64,000 nt of DNA from Nocardioides pini (lineage in GTDB: Bacteria > Actinomycetota > Actinomycetes > Propionibacteriales > Nocardioidaceae), in the NCBI RefSeq assembly GCF_026712185.1, contig NZ_JAPPUX010000005.1, positions 80,365 through 144,364 of the forward strand. Direction: 5' to 3'. Shown piece by piece: positions 8,601 through 16,765 of the stretch. Position numbers and translations under genes: made by a program. Within the stretch, counting starts at the first letter, position 1. Each line of letters starts with the position of its first letter. Under the pieces are notes generated by a model. That model was not told the origin of the DNA. It made no database searches and saw only the letters and a program-made list of their open reading frames with translations.

Positions 8601-9827
8601 ATGGTCACCACCCCGCACGGAGCAGACAGCGAGGTCGGCCGCCTGGCCACCGTCATGCTCCACCGCCCCGGCAACGAGCTGAAGCGGCTCACGCCCCGCA
8701 ACAACGACCGCCTGCTGTTCGACGGCATCCCGTGGGTGAGCCGGGCGCAGGAGGAGCACGACGCGTTCGCCGAGACGCTGCGCAACCGCGGCGTCGAGGT
8801 CCTCTACCTGACCGAGCTGCTCACCGAGACGCTCGACAGCGAGATGGCCCGCAACCATGCGATCACGAGCGCCCTGTCGGGGCTCCACCTCGGCGACACC
8901 ATGCGGCGCTACCTCGCGCAGGCGCTGCGCGACCTCTCCCCCGCCGAGCTGACCGACGTGCTGACCGCCGGCATTCGCAACGACGAGGTCAAGGGCGGGC
9001 ACGGCCTGGTGACCAGCCTGCTGGACCCGCACGACTTCCTCATCGACCCCCTGCCGAACCTGCTCTTCACCCGCGACTCCAGCGTGTGGGTGCGCGACCG
9101 GGTGGCCGTCACGAGCCTGGCGATGCCGGCCCGCAAGCGCGAGACCCAGCTGACCGAGCTGATCTACACCGAGCACCCGCGCTTCGCCGGCACCCGCAAG
9201 ATCCACGGCTGGCACAACGAGCACGTGGAGGGCGGCGACGTCCTGCTCCTGGCCCCCGGCGTCATCGCCGTGGGCGTCGGTGAGCGGACGACCCCCGCCG
9301 GCGTGGAGCGGCTCGCGCGCCAGGTCTTCCACGCCGACCTCGCGCACACCGTGCTCGCGGTGCCGATCGCGCAGGAGCGCGCGACGATGCACCTCGACAC
9401 CGTCTGCACGATGGTCGACGTCGACAAGGTCGTCATGTACCCCAACGTCGCCGACAACCTGCGCGCCGTCACGGTCACGCTCGACGACCCGGGCTCGGGC
9501 GAGTCCGACCTCACCCTGAGCGTCAGCGAGTCCGCGCCCTTCCTCGTCGCCGCGGCCAAGGCGATGCAGATCGACACGCTCCACCAGATCGACACCGGCC
9601 TCGACCCGGTCACCGCCGAGCGCGAGCAGTGGGACGACGGCAACAACACCCTGGCCCTCGCGCCGCGGGTCGCGGTGGCCTACGAGCGCAACGACGAGAC
9701 CAACGACCGGCTCGAGGACGCCGGCATCGAGGTCGTCCGGATCGCCGGGTCGGAGCTCGGCTCGGGTCGTGGTGGCCCGCGCTGCATGAGCTGCCCGATC
9801 TCGCGGGAGCCGCTGCACGCCGACTGA
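8601..9827 (+). CDS. arcA: Arginine deiminase
   Basis: A 408-residue enzyme hydrolysing arginine to citrulline and ammonia. The family landmarks are present in order: [20 protein letters not shown] at the N-terminus, [16 protein letters not shown] with the general-base His region, [11 protein letters not shown], and the C-terminal [10 protein letters not shown] containing the catalytic Cys395. It stands alone: no ornithine carbamoyltransferase (arcB), carbamate kinase (arcC) or ArcD antiporter follows, so this is not a fermentative arginine operon here. The start lies 7 nt after a TAGAGT -10 box, fitting a leaderless mRNA. Confidence 0.95.
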   Translation: MVTTPHGADSEVGRLATVMLHRPGNELKRLTPRNNDRLLFDGIPWVSRAQEEHDAFAETLRNRGVEVLYLTELLTETLDSEMARNHAITSALSGLHLGDTMRRYLAQALRDLSPAELTDVLTAGIRNDEVKGGHGLVTSLLDPHDFLIDPLPNLLFTRDSSVWVRDRVAVTSLAMPARKRETQLTELIYTEHPRFAGTRKIHGWHNEHVEGGDVLLLAPGVIAVGVGERTTPAGVERLARQVFHADLAHTVLAVPIAQERATMHLDTVCTMVDVDKVVMYPNVADNLRAVTVTLDDPGSGESDLTLSVSESAPFLVAAAKAMQIDTLHQIDTGLDPVTAEREQWDDGNNTLALAPRVAVAYERNDETNDRLEDAGIEVVRIAGSELGSGRGGPRCMSCPISREPLHAD

Positions 9828-9915
9828 CGCGGTGGCCCTCGGCGGCTCGGTGCCCACCTGGTGACCGGGTCCCGTCGAGGGCGTCACGTTCGCTGCCCCG
9901 GATCGTTGAGGGGGC

Positions 9916-10290
9916 ATGACCGAATCGATCCTGGACGCCCTCGACCCCGCCGACGCCCGGCGGGTGCTCGCAGCGGGTCGCACGCTGACGCTCCCGCAGG
10001 GTTGGTCGCCCATCGCCGAACGCACCCCCGCCGACAAGGCGTACCTCATCACCGAGGGCGAGGTCTCGGTCCGCAGGGGTGGCGTCGAGATCGCCACCCT
10101 CGGCCCCGGCGCGGTCGTGGGCGAGGCCGCGATCGTCAACCGCACCCTCCGCTCGGCCACGGTCGTCGCCCTGACGCCGCTCGAGGTCGTGCACTTCACC
10201 CGCGACACGATCGAGGAGCTCGTCGAGCAGGTCCCGTCGTTCGGCGCCGCGATCCGTGCTGCCGCGGCGGGACGCCTCGAGGGGAGCTGA
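9916..10290 (+). CDS. Cyclic-nucleotide-binding domain protein
   Basis: A 124-residue protein that is essentially one Crp-type nucleotide-binding beta-roll: KAYLITEGEVSVRRGG, LGPGAVVGEAAIVN, then RSATVVALTPLEVVHF. The phosphate-binding-cassette region (GEAAIVNRTLRSATV) is present with its Arg. There is no helix-turn-helix, so it is not itself a DNA-binding regulator. It is followed after 4 nt by a class III cyclase, so the two are probably translated together, and this protein may sense or modulate the product of its neighbour (inference). A GAGGGGG ribosome site precedes the ATG. Confidence 0.82.
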   Translation: MTESILDALDPADARRVLAAGRTLTLPQGWSPIAERTPADKAYLITEGEVSVRRGGVEIATLGPGAVVGEAAIVNRTLRSATVVALTPLEVVHFTRDTIEELVEQVPSFGAAIRAAAAGRLEGS

Positions 10291-10294
10291 CCGG

Positions 10295-11317
10295 GTGGGG
10301 TCCGACGAGCCGGACGCCGCCCGCGCCCTGGGCGCGCTGGTCCTGGGCGAGGAGCCGAGCCTGACGCGCGTCGAGGTCGCCGAGCGCGCGGGCGTGCCGC
10401 TCGACCTCGCGGTCACGCTCTGGCACCAGCTCGGGTTCCCGCACCGTGCCGACGACGACGTCGCGTTCGTCGAGGGCGACGTCGAGGCCCTGCGGCTCGC
10501 GACCGAGCTCGTCCGGATCGGCATCCTGTCCCCGGAGTCGCAGGCCGCGCTCGTCCGCACGTGGGGTCGCAGCTACGCCCGCCTCGCGGAGTGGCAGACG
10601 AGCCTGCTGGCGGGACTCGCGGCCGAGGGCGGCGGCCCGGCCACCGGACCGGCCGGACCCACCGGCCTCACCGGGCTCGCCGGCGACGTGCTCCCCCGCG
10701 TCGAGGCGCTGCAGAGCTACGTCTGGCGCCGCCACCTCGCCAGCGCGGCCGAACACCTGCTCGACGACGGCAGCGCCCTCACGGCCGCCGAGTCACGGCT
10801 CTCGGTCTGCTTCGTCGACATCGTCGGCTACACCACGCAGAGCCGCAGCCTCGATGGGCCGGAGCTGGTGAGGTGGGTCGACGGCTTCGAGCAGGAGACG
10901 ACCGCGTTGGTGGTCGACCACGGGGGCCAGGTCATCAAGACGATCGGCGACGAGGTGCTGTTCACCGTCGCCGACCCGGCCGCCGCCGTGCACGTCGCCC
11001 TCGGGCTGACCGCGCGCGGGGCCGACGAGGACGACCCCTTCCCGGCGGTGCGTGCCGGCGTCGCCCACGGGTCCGTCGTACGACGCCTCGGCGACGTGTT
11101 CGGCTCGACGGTCAACGCCGCCGCCCGCCTGACCTCGGCCGCCCGGCCCGGCAGCGTGCTGGTCGACGCGGGCGTCCACGAGGCGCTCACGGGCGGGGAG
11201 GGCAGCACCGGCGAGGACGAGACGATGCCCTGGCGCTTCCGCCGCGCCCGCCGGATCCCGGCCAAGGGTTTCTCAAACCTCGAGGCCTGGCGCGTGCGCA
11301 CGGCCGACCCCGGCTGA
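10295..11317 (+). CDS. Class III adenylate cyclase, Rv1264-like
   Basis: A 340-residue protein. The first about 160 residues form a helical regulatory domain like that of the pH-sensing M. tuberculosis Rv1264 cyclase. The catalytic domain follows, with metal-binding Asp175 (FVDIVGYT) and Asp219 (KTIGDEVLF), the adenine-selecting Lys215, and the transition-state segment GSTVNAAARL with Asn and Arg. It therefore looks catalytically complete and ATP-selective. It should act as a homodimer in the cytoplasm, as no membrane segment is seen. The GTG at 10295 follows the stop of the cyclic-nucleotide-binding gene by 4 nt. Confidence 0.88.
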   Translation: MGSDEPDAARALGALVLGEEPSLTRVEVAERAGVPLDLAVTLWHQLGFPHRADDDVAFVEGDVEALRLATELVRIGILSPESQAALVRTWGRSYARLAEWQTSLLAGLAAEGGGPATGPAGPTGLTGLAGDVLPRVEALQSYVWRRHLASAAEHLLDDGSALTAAESRLSVCFVDIVGYTTQSRSLDGPELVRWVDGFEQETTALVVDHGGQVIKTIGDEVLFTVADPAAAVHVALGLTARGADEDDPFPAVRAGVAHGSVVRRLGDVFGSTVNAAARLTSAARPGSVLVDAGVHEALTGGEGSTGEDETMPWRFRRARRIPAKGFSNLEAWRVRTADPG

Positions 11318-11380
11318 CCCAGCGGACCGACCCCCGGACCGGACCCCAGGACCGAGGCTCGGGCCCTCGACAATGACCTC

Positions 11381-11911
11381 ATGCGACGATGCAAGGTCCA
11401 CGTGCTCGGAGCCAGCGGATCGGGAACCACCACCCTGGCGCGGGCCCTGGCGAACCACTGGTCGGCACCGCACGCGGACGCCGACGACTACTTCTGGGTT
11501 CCGACCGACCCGCCCTACGTCGAGAAGAGGCCGGATGCCGATCGGCTGGAGCTGATGCGGGACGTGTTCGTCCCGCGGGAGGCCTGGGTGCTCTCGGGGT
11601 CGATGGTCGGGTGGGGCGAGGAGATCGTCGACCGGTGCGACGCGATCGTGTTCCTCACGCTCGACCCCGCCGAGAGGCTGAGGCGCCTCGACGCGCGCGA
11701 GGTCCACCGTCGCGGCGGCAAGGCCTTCGACAAGGACGCATGGACGGAGTTCCTCGAATGGGCCCGCGGATACGACGACCCGGCGTTCGACGGGCGCAGC
11801 CGCGTCCTCCACGAGAAGTGGCTGGCCGATCGCCACCAGCCGGTGCTGCGGCTCGACAGCGCGGCGACCCCCGAGGCGTTGCTCGCCGAGGTTCTCCGGT
11901 GGGAGCCGTGA
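11381..11911 (+). CDS. P-loop kinase-like protein with altered Walker A
   Basis: A 176-residue small-kinase-fold protein. The P-loop at residues 10-18 reads GASGSGTTT, so the invariant Lys of GxxxxGK[ST] is replaced by Thr16. The rest looks like an adenylate/shikimate-kinase-type core: DADDYFWVPTDPPYVEKR (substrate side), a Walker-B-like AIVFLTLD, and a lid with RRLDAREVHRRGG. Families with GTTT in place of GKT are, as I recall, annotated as ATP-binding or adenylate-kinase-like proteins in actinobacteria, so this may be a true family trait and not decay. The substrate is unknown. The ATG at 11381 lies 6 nt after GACAAT. Confidence 0.78.
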   Translation: MRRCKVHVLGASGSGTTTLARALANHWSAPHADADDYFWVPTDPPYVEKRPDADRLELMRDVFVPREAWVLSGSMVGWGEEIVDRCDAIVFLTLDPAERLRRLDAREVHRRGGKAFDKDAWTEFLEWARGYDDPAFDGRSRVLHEKWLADRHQPVLRLDSAATPEALLAEVLRWEP

Positions 11912-11925
11912 GCGGGAAATGTGAA

Positions 11926-11965
11926 GCCCGGTCGTTGTTGACGGGGGAAACAACAACGACCGGGC
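11926..11965. terminator. Bidirectional hairpin between convergent genes
   Basis: Perfect 15-bp inverted repeat (arms 11926-11940 and 11951-11965, beginning GCCCGGTCGTTG) with a 10-nt loop. It is 14 nt after the P-loop gene and followed by a second small hairpin, 6 bp with a CGAA loop, at 11981-11996. There is no T-run, as is common in actinobacterial terminators. It separates two convergent genes. Confidence 0.75.
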
Positions 11966-12050
11966 AGAGACGAATCTACTCCGCCCCGAAGGGCGGGCAC
12001 AACCGTTGAATCCGTTGTGTTCGAGCCGTGGTCGGATGGTGGACCGGGAC

Positions 12051-12980
12051 TTACCGGATCGTCACCTGGCGGTTGGCGAGTCCTGCTCTCGCAGACCGCT
12101 CGGATGCGCTCAGCTCCCCGCCCTTCAGCGCCTCCTCGAGGTCCGCGGCGAACCTCGCGGCCGGCTCCTCCAGCACCTCGGCGCCCGTGCCGACGGGGAG
12201 GTCCCAGACCGGTGCGAGCAGGCCGTGCGCGCGGAACATGCCCACGAACCGGGAGTCCTCGGCCACGGAATCCTTGCCCGCCGCGTGGAGGCGGGCGAGC
12301 GCGTCGAGGAGCTCGTCCTCGGGGTGCGGCATGACCCAGCGCAGGTGCTCCTTGGTGCCGACGTTGGTCCAGTACGCCGCCTCGACCGACGACAGCCGGC
12401 TGGTGGGCATCACGCCGGCGTTGGCCTGCTCGAGGGCGGCCTCCATCGTCGCGTCGCGCTCGGGGATGTCGTCGATCCAGTACTCGAAGCCGTCGTGCAC
12501 GGTGATGTCGAGGCTGGAGTCGCTGATCAGGTCCTGGATGCTCGGGCCCTCGCCGGGCGCGGTCATCAGGCCGACGATGCCGGGCTCCTCGGTGGCCAGG
12601 GCGGCCTCGAGGACGGCGCCGAGGTCACGGGCCGGGTTGCCGTAGGAGTGCTGGACCTGCAGGCCGAGCCAGATGTCGCCCGACTCGCGCACCATGGCCG
12701 GTGCCGCACCGGGCAGCAGGGTCGCGAGGCGCACGTTCCGGCCACCGTCCTTCAGCGTCAGCGGCGCCGTGGCGGCGGGGACCAGCTCGCGCAGCGCGAT
12801 GACGTCGCACTCGCTCGGCATGCCCTCGAACGGGCGGGCGACGAAGGTCGGTGCGGCACCGCCGGCCGCACCGTGGCAGGCCTTGTAGCGCTTGCCGGAG
12901 CCGCACGGGCAGGGCTGGCGGGGGCCGACCTCGCCGGCGGCGGGGGCGGACTGGGTGCGGTTGCGGGACTTCTTGGCCAT
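12051..12980 (-). CDS. DUF5926 family protein with SEC-C zinc motif
   Basis: A 309-residue protein starting with a lysine/arginine-rich tail and then a SEC-C metal-binding motif (PCPCGSGKRYKACHG, residues 22-36), the zinc-binding motif also found at the end of SecA. The remaining about 260 residues match the actinobacterial DUF5926 pattern (FEGMPSECDVIALRELVPA; LGLQVQHSYGNPARDL). Its role is unknown. The ATG lies exactly 6 nt after a TAGGGT box (12987-12992 on the minus strand), so the mRNA is probably leaderless and the start is well supported. Confidence 0.85.
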   Translation of the reverse strand: MAKKSRNRTQSAPAAGEVGPRQPCPCGSGKRYKACHGAAGGAAPTFVARPFEGMPSECDVIALRELVPAATAPLTLKDGGRNVRLATLLPGAAPAMVRESGDIWLGLQVQHSYGNPARDLGAVLEAALATEEPGIVGLMTAPGEGPSIQDLISDSSLDITVHDGFEYWIDDIPERDATMEAALEQANAGVMPTSRLSSVEAAYWTNVGTKEHLRWVMPHPEDELLDALARLHAAGKDSVAEDSRFVGMFRAHGLLAPVWDLPVGTGAEVLEEPAARFAADLEEALKGGELSASERSARAGLANRQVTIR

Positions 12981-13009
12981 GCCCGAACCCTAGTCGGGGC
13001 GCATCCGCC

Positions 13010-13837
13010 TCAGTCCGCGCTCCCCAGCAGCTCCAGCATGTAGGCCGGGCGGTCGGTGATGACCGCGGTGACCCCCAGGTCGAGGCACACGTCCAGCTCG
13101 TCGGCGGTGTTGACCGTCCAGACGTGGATCTCGCGCCCCTCCTTGAGCAGGTGGCGCCCGAGGCCGGGGTGGTCGCGCAGCTCCTTGATCCCGGGACCGA
13201 TGATCCAGTCGTCCCCGACGACCGGCCGGAGCACGGGCCAGTGGTGCGCCTTGTCGACCAGCATCACCACGTCGAGGTCCGGCGCGAGCCGGCGCACCCG
13301 GTTGACGGCGTTGAGGGAGAAGCTCATCACCCGCGCCGGCGACCCGTCCCGGTCCCACCCGAAGTCGCCGAGCACCTCGACGAGGCGGCGCTCGACGAGC
13401 CCGCCGTACCGGGTGGGGTGCTTGGTCTCCACGGCCAGCTCGACGTGGCGGTCGTAGTCGGCCACCATCTCGAGCAGCTTGCGCAGCGTGAGCACCTTGC
13501 CGGCGTCCGGGTCACGCTCGGGGGAGTCGTCGTCGAGGTCGGCCCACGGGTTCTTCCACGAGGCGAAGTCGAGCTCGTCGAGCTCGGCCAGGTTCATCGT
13601 CGACACGAGGCCCGGCGTCGCCGCCGTACGACGCAGGTCGCGGTCGTGCACGCACACGAGATGGCCGTCGGCCGTCAGCCGGACGTCGCACTCGAGGGCG
13701 TCGGCACCCTCGTCGAGCGCCTTCACGTAGGCAGCGAGCGTGTGCTCCGCCTTCTCGTGGCTGCTGCCGCGGTGGGCCACGACCTGCGGTCGTGCCACGG
13801 CCCTGCGGTCGCGGCGGGTGCGAGGCGTACGTCGCAT
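13010..13837 (-). CDS. Glycerophosphodiester phosphodiesterase family protein
   Basis: A 275-residue protein with the GDPD signature: VVAHRGSSHEKAEHTLAAY, then ALECDVRLTADGHLVCVHD with the catalytic acid pair and His. It should split glycerophosphodiesters to glycerol-3-phosphate and an alcohol. Later strands include ELAVETKHP and IHVWTVNTADELD, typical of the TIM-barrel family. I chose the ATG at 13837 (MRRTPRTRR), which has CATGCT 6 nt before it; the frame is open for 13 more codons upstream. No signal peptide is evident. Confidence 0.9.
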   Translation of the reverse strand: MRRTPRTRRDRRAVARPQVVAHRGSSHEKAEHTLAAYVKALDEGADALECDVRLTADGHLVCVHDRDLRRTAATPGLVSTMNLAELDELDFASWKNPWADLDDDSPERDPDAGKVLTLRKLLEMVADYDRHVELAVETKHPTRYGGLVERRLVEVLGDFGWDRDGSPARVMSFSLNAVNRVRRLAPDLDVVMLVDKAHHWPVLRPVVGDDWIIGPGIKELRDHPGLGRHLLKEGREIHVWTVNTADELDVCLDLGVTAVITDRPAYMLELLGSAD

Positions 13838-13897
13838 GCGCCGAGCATGGCACGCGCGAGCGGCGCGACACGGCACCCCGGCGGAGGTGGGACGAGC

Positions 13898-14239
13898 TCA
13901 GTGCACGTGGTCGCGCCAGTCGTCCGGCACCCGCTCGGCCGGGCCCGGGACGGTCTGGTCGTCGGGCCGGCTCTGCGGGTCGGCCAGCCGGGGACCGGAC
14001 ACGCCCTCGGAGCGGCTGTAGTCCCAGAACCAGTCCTCGCCGGGCTCGAAGCTCTGCACGACCGGGTGCCCGCTCGCCTCGTAGTGCGCGGTGGCGTGCT
14101 GGGCGGGGCTGGAGTCGCAGCACCCGACGTGCCCGCACTGGGCGCAGCGGCGCAGGTGCACCCACCAACCGCCGCCGTCCTCGCACTCCTTGCACCCGGT
14201 GCCCGACGGGGTTGCCTGCGGGTCGATGCCTGCCGTCAT
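13898..14239 (-). CDS. UBP-type zinc finger protein
   Basis: A 113-residue protein that is mostly one UBP-type zinc finger: GCKECEDGGGWWVHLRRC, CGHVGCCDSS, then H-x3-H-x6-HPV in HATAHYEASGHPVVQS. Cys and His spacing fits binding of two or three Zn2+. In eukaryotes this fold binds the ubiquitin tail; in actinobacteria, which mostly lack ubiquitin, the ligand is unknown. The C-terminal about 35 residues are polar and acidic. I chose the ATG at 14239, which has a CAGGCT box 6 nt upstream. Confidence 0.87.
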   Translation of the reverse strand: MTAGIDPQATPSGTGCKECEDGGGWWVHLRRCAQCGHVGCCDSSPAQHATAHYEASGHPVVQSFEPGEDWFWDYSRSEGVSGPRLADPQSRPDDQTVPGPAERVPDDWRDHVH

Positions 14240-14256
14240 GCGCCCAGCCTGCCGCG

Positions 14257-14721
14257 TCACCGCTCGGGGGGGAAGGCCCCCGCCAGGAAGCCGGGCAGCC
14301 AGTGTGCCTCCCACGCCGGGACCTCCTGCCGCTCGAGCGCCGAGCGGGTCGGCGCGTGGGCGGCTGTCCGGTACCGGCCGTCCGCCCGCTCGAGGTAGCG
14401 GTAGTTCACCAGCTCGCGGCGGAGGTACGCGAAGTCCTCGTGCACCCCGAGCAGCACCTCGTTGACCTCGGGCTCGGAGTAGTCGCGGCCCGGCTCGAAG
14501 CGGCCGAGCACCTCGAGCAGCACCGCCGCCCGCACCTTGCGCCTGGCCGGCACGCGCTCGATGCGGCCGCCGCTGAAGAGCCGCCCGACGAGCCGCTCCT
14601 GCTCGGCCCGCGCGGCGTCGTACGCCTCCTGCCCGAGGGCCGCCCGCGCGGCGGTGTAGCTCTCGCCGGTCGCGGCCATGCGGGCGCGGACGACCTGCTT
14701 GAAGTCACTGTTCCTGGTCAT
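14257..14721 (-). CDS. DUF2087 domain protein
   Basis: A 154-residue protein. Residues about 62-122 match the DUF2087 pattern: a basic RRKVRAAVLLEVLGRFEPG, DYSEPEVNEVLL, then FAYLRRELVNYRYLERADGRYR, a winged-helix-like segment. The N-terminal 30 residues (NSDFKQVVRARMAATGESYTAA) are a helical motif I have seen on other actinobacterial small proteins. It may bind nucleic acid, but nothing direct supports this. It is upstream of, and 17 nt from, the zinc-finger gene on the same strand. An AAGGTGATC site precedes the ATG. Confidence 0.8.
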   Translation of the reverse strand: MTRNSDFKQVVRARMAATGESYTAARAALGQEAYDAARAEQERLVGRLFSGGRIERVPARRKVRAAVLLEVLGRFEPGRDYSEPEVNEVLLGVHEDFAYLRRELVNYRYLERADGRYRTAAHAPTRSALERQEVPAWEAHWLPGFLAGAFPPER

Positions 14722-14876
14722 GGTCGATCACCTTCGACTGCGCTGCGCCCCCAGTACGCCGCTGCAGCGGGCGTCGACGAACCTGACTCACGGATGCGTC
14801 CGAGGATCTGCTCCCCTTCGCCGTGTGCGCGGACTGGGGCCGGGCGTCGGGCTGGGCGGCGGACGGCGCCCTGGGC

Positions 14877-14899
14877 GCTGAGTCTCCCAGAGACTCAGC
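14877..14899. repeat. Perfect 10-bp inverted repeat, possible operator or hairpin
   Basis: GCTGAGTCTC, three bases, GAGACTCAGC. It lies in the 230-bp space between the divergent DUF2087 gene and the decayed lysE-like gene, about 53 nt before the latter's start. It could be a regulator site for the exporter that was lost, or a small hairpin. Confidence 0.55.
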
Positions 14900-14951
14900 C
14901 GGCACGGCAAAGCGGTTTCGCGTCGCACCGGCTCGGCCCCACACTGTGGCC

Positions 14952-15574
14952 ATGCCGTCGTCGAGCCAGTGGGTCGCCTTCCTCGTCGCCTCCATCCTGT
15001 TCATCCAGGTGCCGGGCCCGAGCCTGCTCTTCACCATCGGCCGCGCGCTCACCGTCGGCCGGCGCGAGGCGCTGCTCTAGGTGGTCGGCAACGCCCTCGG
15101 CCTGGTGGCCCAGGTCGTCCTCGTCGCGGTGGGTCTCGGCGCGGTCGTCGCCGCGAGCGCGACGGCGTACACCGTGGTGAAGGTCCTCGGCGCGGCCTAC
15201 GTCGTGTGGCTCGGGGTGCAGGCCATCCGGCACCGCAGCGACGCGCGCCTCGCGATGGGCGCCGCGACGCCGACCCGGCGCGGTCACCCCGTGCGGATCG
15301 GCTTCACTGTCGGCGCGACCAACCCGAAGACGATCGTGTTCTTCGTGGCGTTCCTCCCGCAGTTCACCGACCCGGGCGGTCCGGTGGCGCTGCAGACGGT
15401 GCTGCTCGGCCTCGTCTTCGGTGTCCTGGCGGCCGCCTCGACAGCACCTGGGCGATCGCCGCGGGGACGGCGCGCACGTGGTTCGCGCGCCGTCCCACAC
15501 GGCTCGACACCCTCAGCGCCACCGGCGGCACGATGATGATCGGCCTGGGGGCGACGATGCTGGCGGTCGAGTGA
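14952..15574 (+). pseudogene. LysE/RhtB-type exporter, broken
   Basis: A LysE-family amino-acid exporter (VAFLVASILFIQVPGPSLLF, VWLGVQAIR, GFTVGATNPKTIVFFVAFLP) that is interrupted twice. An in-frame TAG occurs at 15078-15080, after the residues GRREALL. A one-base deletion at about 15441 shifts the frame within VLAAAS; the other frame then continues with DSTWAIAAGTARTWF to the end at 15574. Restored, it would be about 207 residues, the normal family size. Sequence between the lesions keeps normal GC3 and family motifs, so the decay is recent. If the two lesions are sequencing errors the gene would be intact, but two independent errors are unlikely. Confidence 0.85.
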
Positions 15575-15578
15575 CCCG

Positions 15579-16574
15579 TTAGCGCGTGCCGACGGCCTCC
15601 TGCTCGTCGTCGCTGGCGGGGGCACTGTCACGCTTGTTGGCCCACAGGCTCGTGGCGATGGTGACGCCCAGGATGCCGACGATGACGAACAGCGACGTCA
15701 GCGTCGGCACGTCGGGGACCGACGGCCAGACCAGGTGGGCCCAGTGGAGGACCAGCTTGGCGCCGATGAACCCCAGGATCGCGGCGAGGCCGTAGCTGAG
15801 GTGCCGCAGCGCGCCGAGGGCGCCCTCGAGCACGAAGTAGAGCGCGCGCAGGCCCAGCAGGGCGAAGGCGTTGGTCACGAAGACGAGGTAGGGGTCGCCG
15901 GTGATGCCGTAGACCGCGGGCACCGAGTCGACGGCGAAGACGATGTCGGTCGCCAGCACGGCGACGGTGACGAGGGCCAACGGCGTCAGGGCGCGAGAAC
16001 CCTTCTGCACGACGGTGAACCGGGTGCCCTCGTAGGAGTCGGAGACCGGCATGAAGCGGCGCATCACCTTGACCACGCGCATCTCCGCCACGTCGACCTC
16101 GTGCTCCTGGCCGCGGATCGCGTCGCGGAGCAGCTTGGCGCCGGTGACCACCAGGATCGCGCCGAAGACCAGGAACACCCAGTCGAAGCGGGACAGCGCG
16201 GCCGCGCCCAGGGCGATGAAGATGCCGCGCAGCACGAGCGCGCCGATGATGCCGTACAGCAGCACCCGCTGCTTGAGCACCTCGGGCACGGCGAAGGCGG
16301 CGAGCAGCAGCATGAAGACGAACAGGTTGTCGACGCTCAACGTCTTCTCGACGAGGTAGCCGGTGTAGTACTCCAGGCCGCGCTCGCCGCCGTGCACGTT
16401 CCAGACGTAGAGGCCGAAGGTCAGCGGCAGGGCGACGTAGAACGCCGACCAGCCGATGGCCTCCTTCATCGAGACCTCGTGCGGGCGGCGGGTGGCGATG
16501 AAGTCGACGACGAGCAGGGCGAGCACCACGCCGATGGTGACGAACCACAGGGTGGGGGACGCGATGGACGACAT
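15579..16574 (-). CDS. TerC family membrane protein (Mn2+ exporter-like)
   Basis: A 331-residue membrane protein with about nine hydrophobic segments and the TerC/Alx hallmarks: EKTLSVDNLFVFMLL, the DWVFLVFGAILVVTG helix, and FAVDSVPAVYGITGDPYLVF with the acidic membrane residues. TerC proteins of the Alx type have been linked to manganese efflux, and this gene has a yybP-ykoY-type leader (16581-16707) that fits that role. The ATG at 16574 is preceded by CTGAGGAGACCC, a good ribosome site lying in the leader's last hairpin. It ends 4 nt before the decayed lysE-like gene, convergently. Confidence 0.9.
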   Translation of the reverse strand: MSSIASPTLWFVTIGVVLALLVVDFIATRRPHEVSMKEAIGWSAFYVALPLTFGLYVWNVHGGERGLEYYTGYLVEKTLSVDNLFVFMLLLAAFAVPEVLKQRVLLYGIIGALVLRGIFIALGAAALSRFDWVFLVFGAILVVTGAKLLRDAIRGQEHEVDVAEMRVVKVMRRFMPVSDSYEGTRFTVVQKGSRALTPLALVTVAVLATDIVFAVDSVPAVYGITGDPYLVFVTNAFALLGLRALYFVLEGALGALRHLSYGLAAILGFIGAKLVLHWAHLVWPSVPDVPTLTSLFVIVGILGVTIATSLWANKRDSAPASDDEQEAVGTR

Positions 16575-16580
16575 GGGTCT

Positions 16581-16707
16581 CCTCAGGTGTCAGTTCCTGA
16601 GGTCTCCCCCGCCGGCTCGTCGTGCTGGTGCCGGTCCCCGCCGGGGCGCCTGCTGAGGCGCCGTAGTGACCGACGGAGGTTGGTGGGGTACTCCCCTCGC
16701 GGGAAAT
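16581..16707 (-). promoter_or_regulatory. yybP-ykoY (Mn2+-sensing) riboswitch of the terC gene
   Basis: Read on the minus strand, the leader has the class landmarks in order: AGGGGAGTACCCC near its start (about 16690-16701), CGTCGGTCACTACG (the paired-loop metal-binding segment, about 16660-16673), an extended GC-rich arm, and a closing GGGGGAGACC at 16601-16610. A 7-bp hairpin follows (CCTCAGG at 16581-16587 with CCTGAGG at 16596-16602, 8-nt loop). It shares bases with the GAGACC end and covers part of the ribosome site, suggesting translational control. Identification is by motif order; no covariance model was run. Confidence 0.82.
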
Positions 16708-16765
16708 GGTAGGTGAACGGGCAAGCGGGGCTCCAATCCGCGCGGGGCGCCCGTAGGGTCCCAGC

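Noticed and set aside
15078..15080. TAG in the lysE-like gene as a recoded codon
   Set aside because: No pyrrolysine system is visible, and a separate frameshift further on shows the gene is broken.
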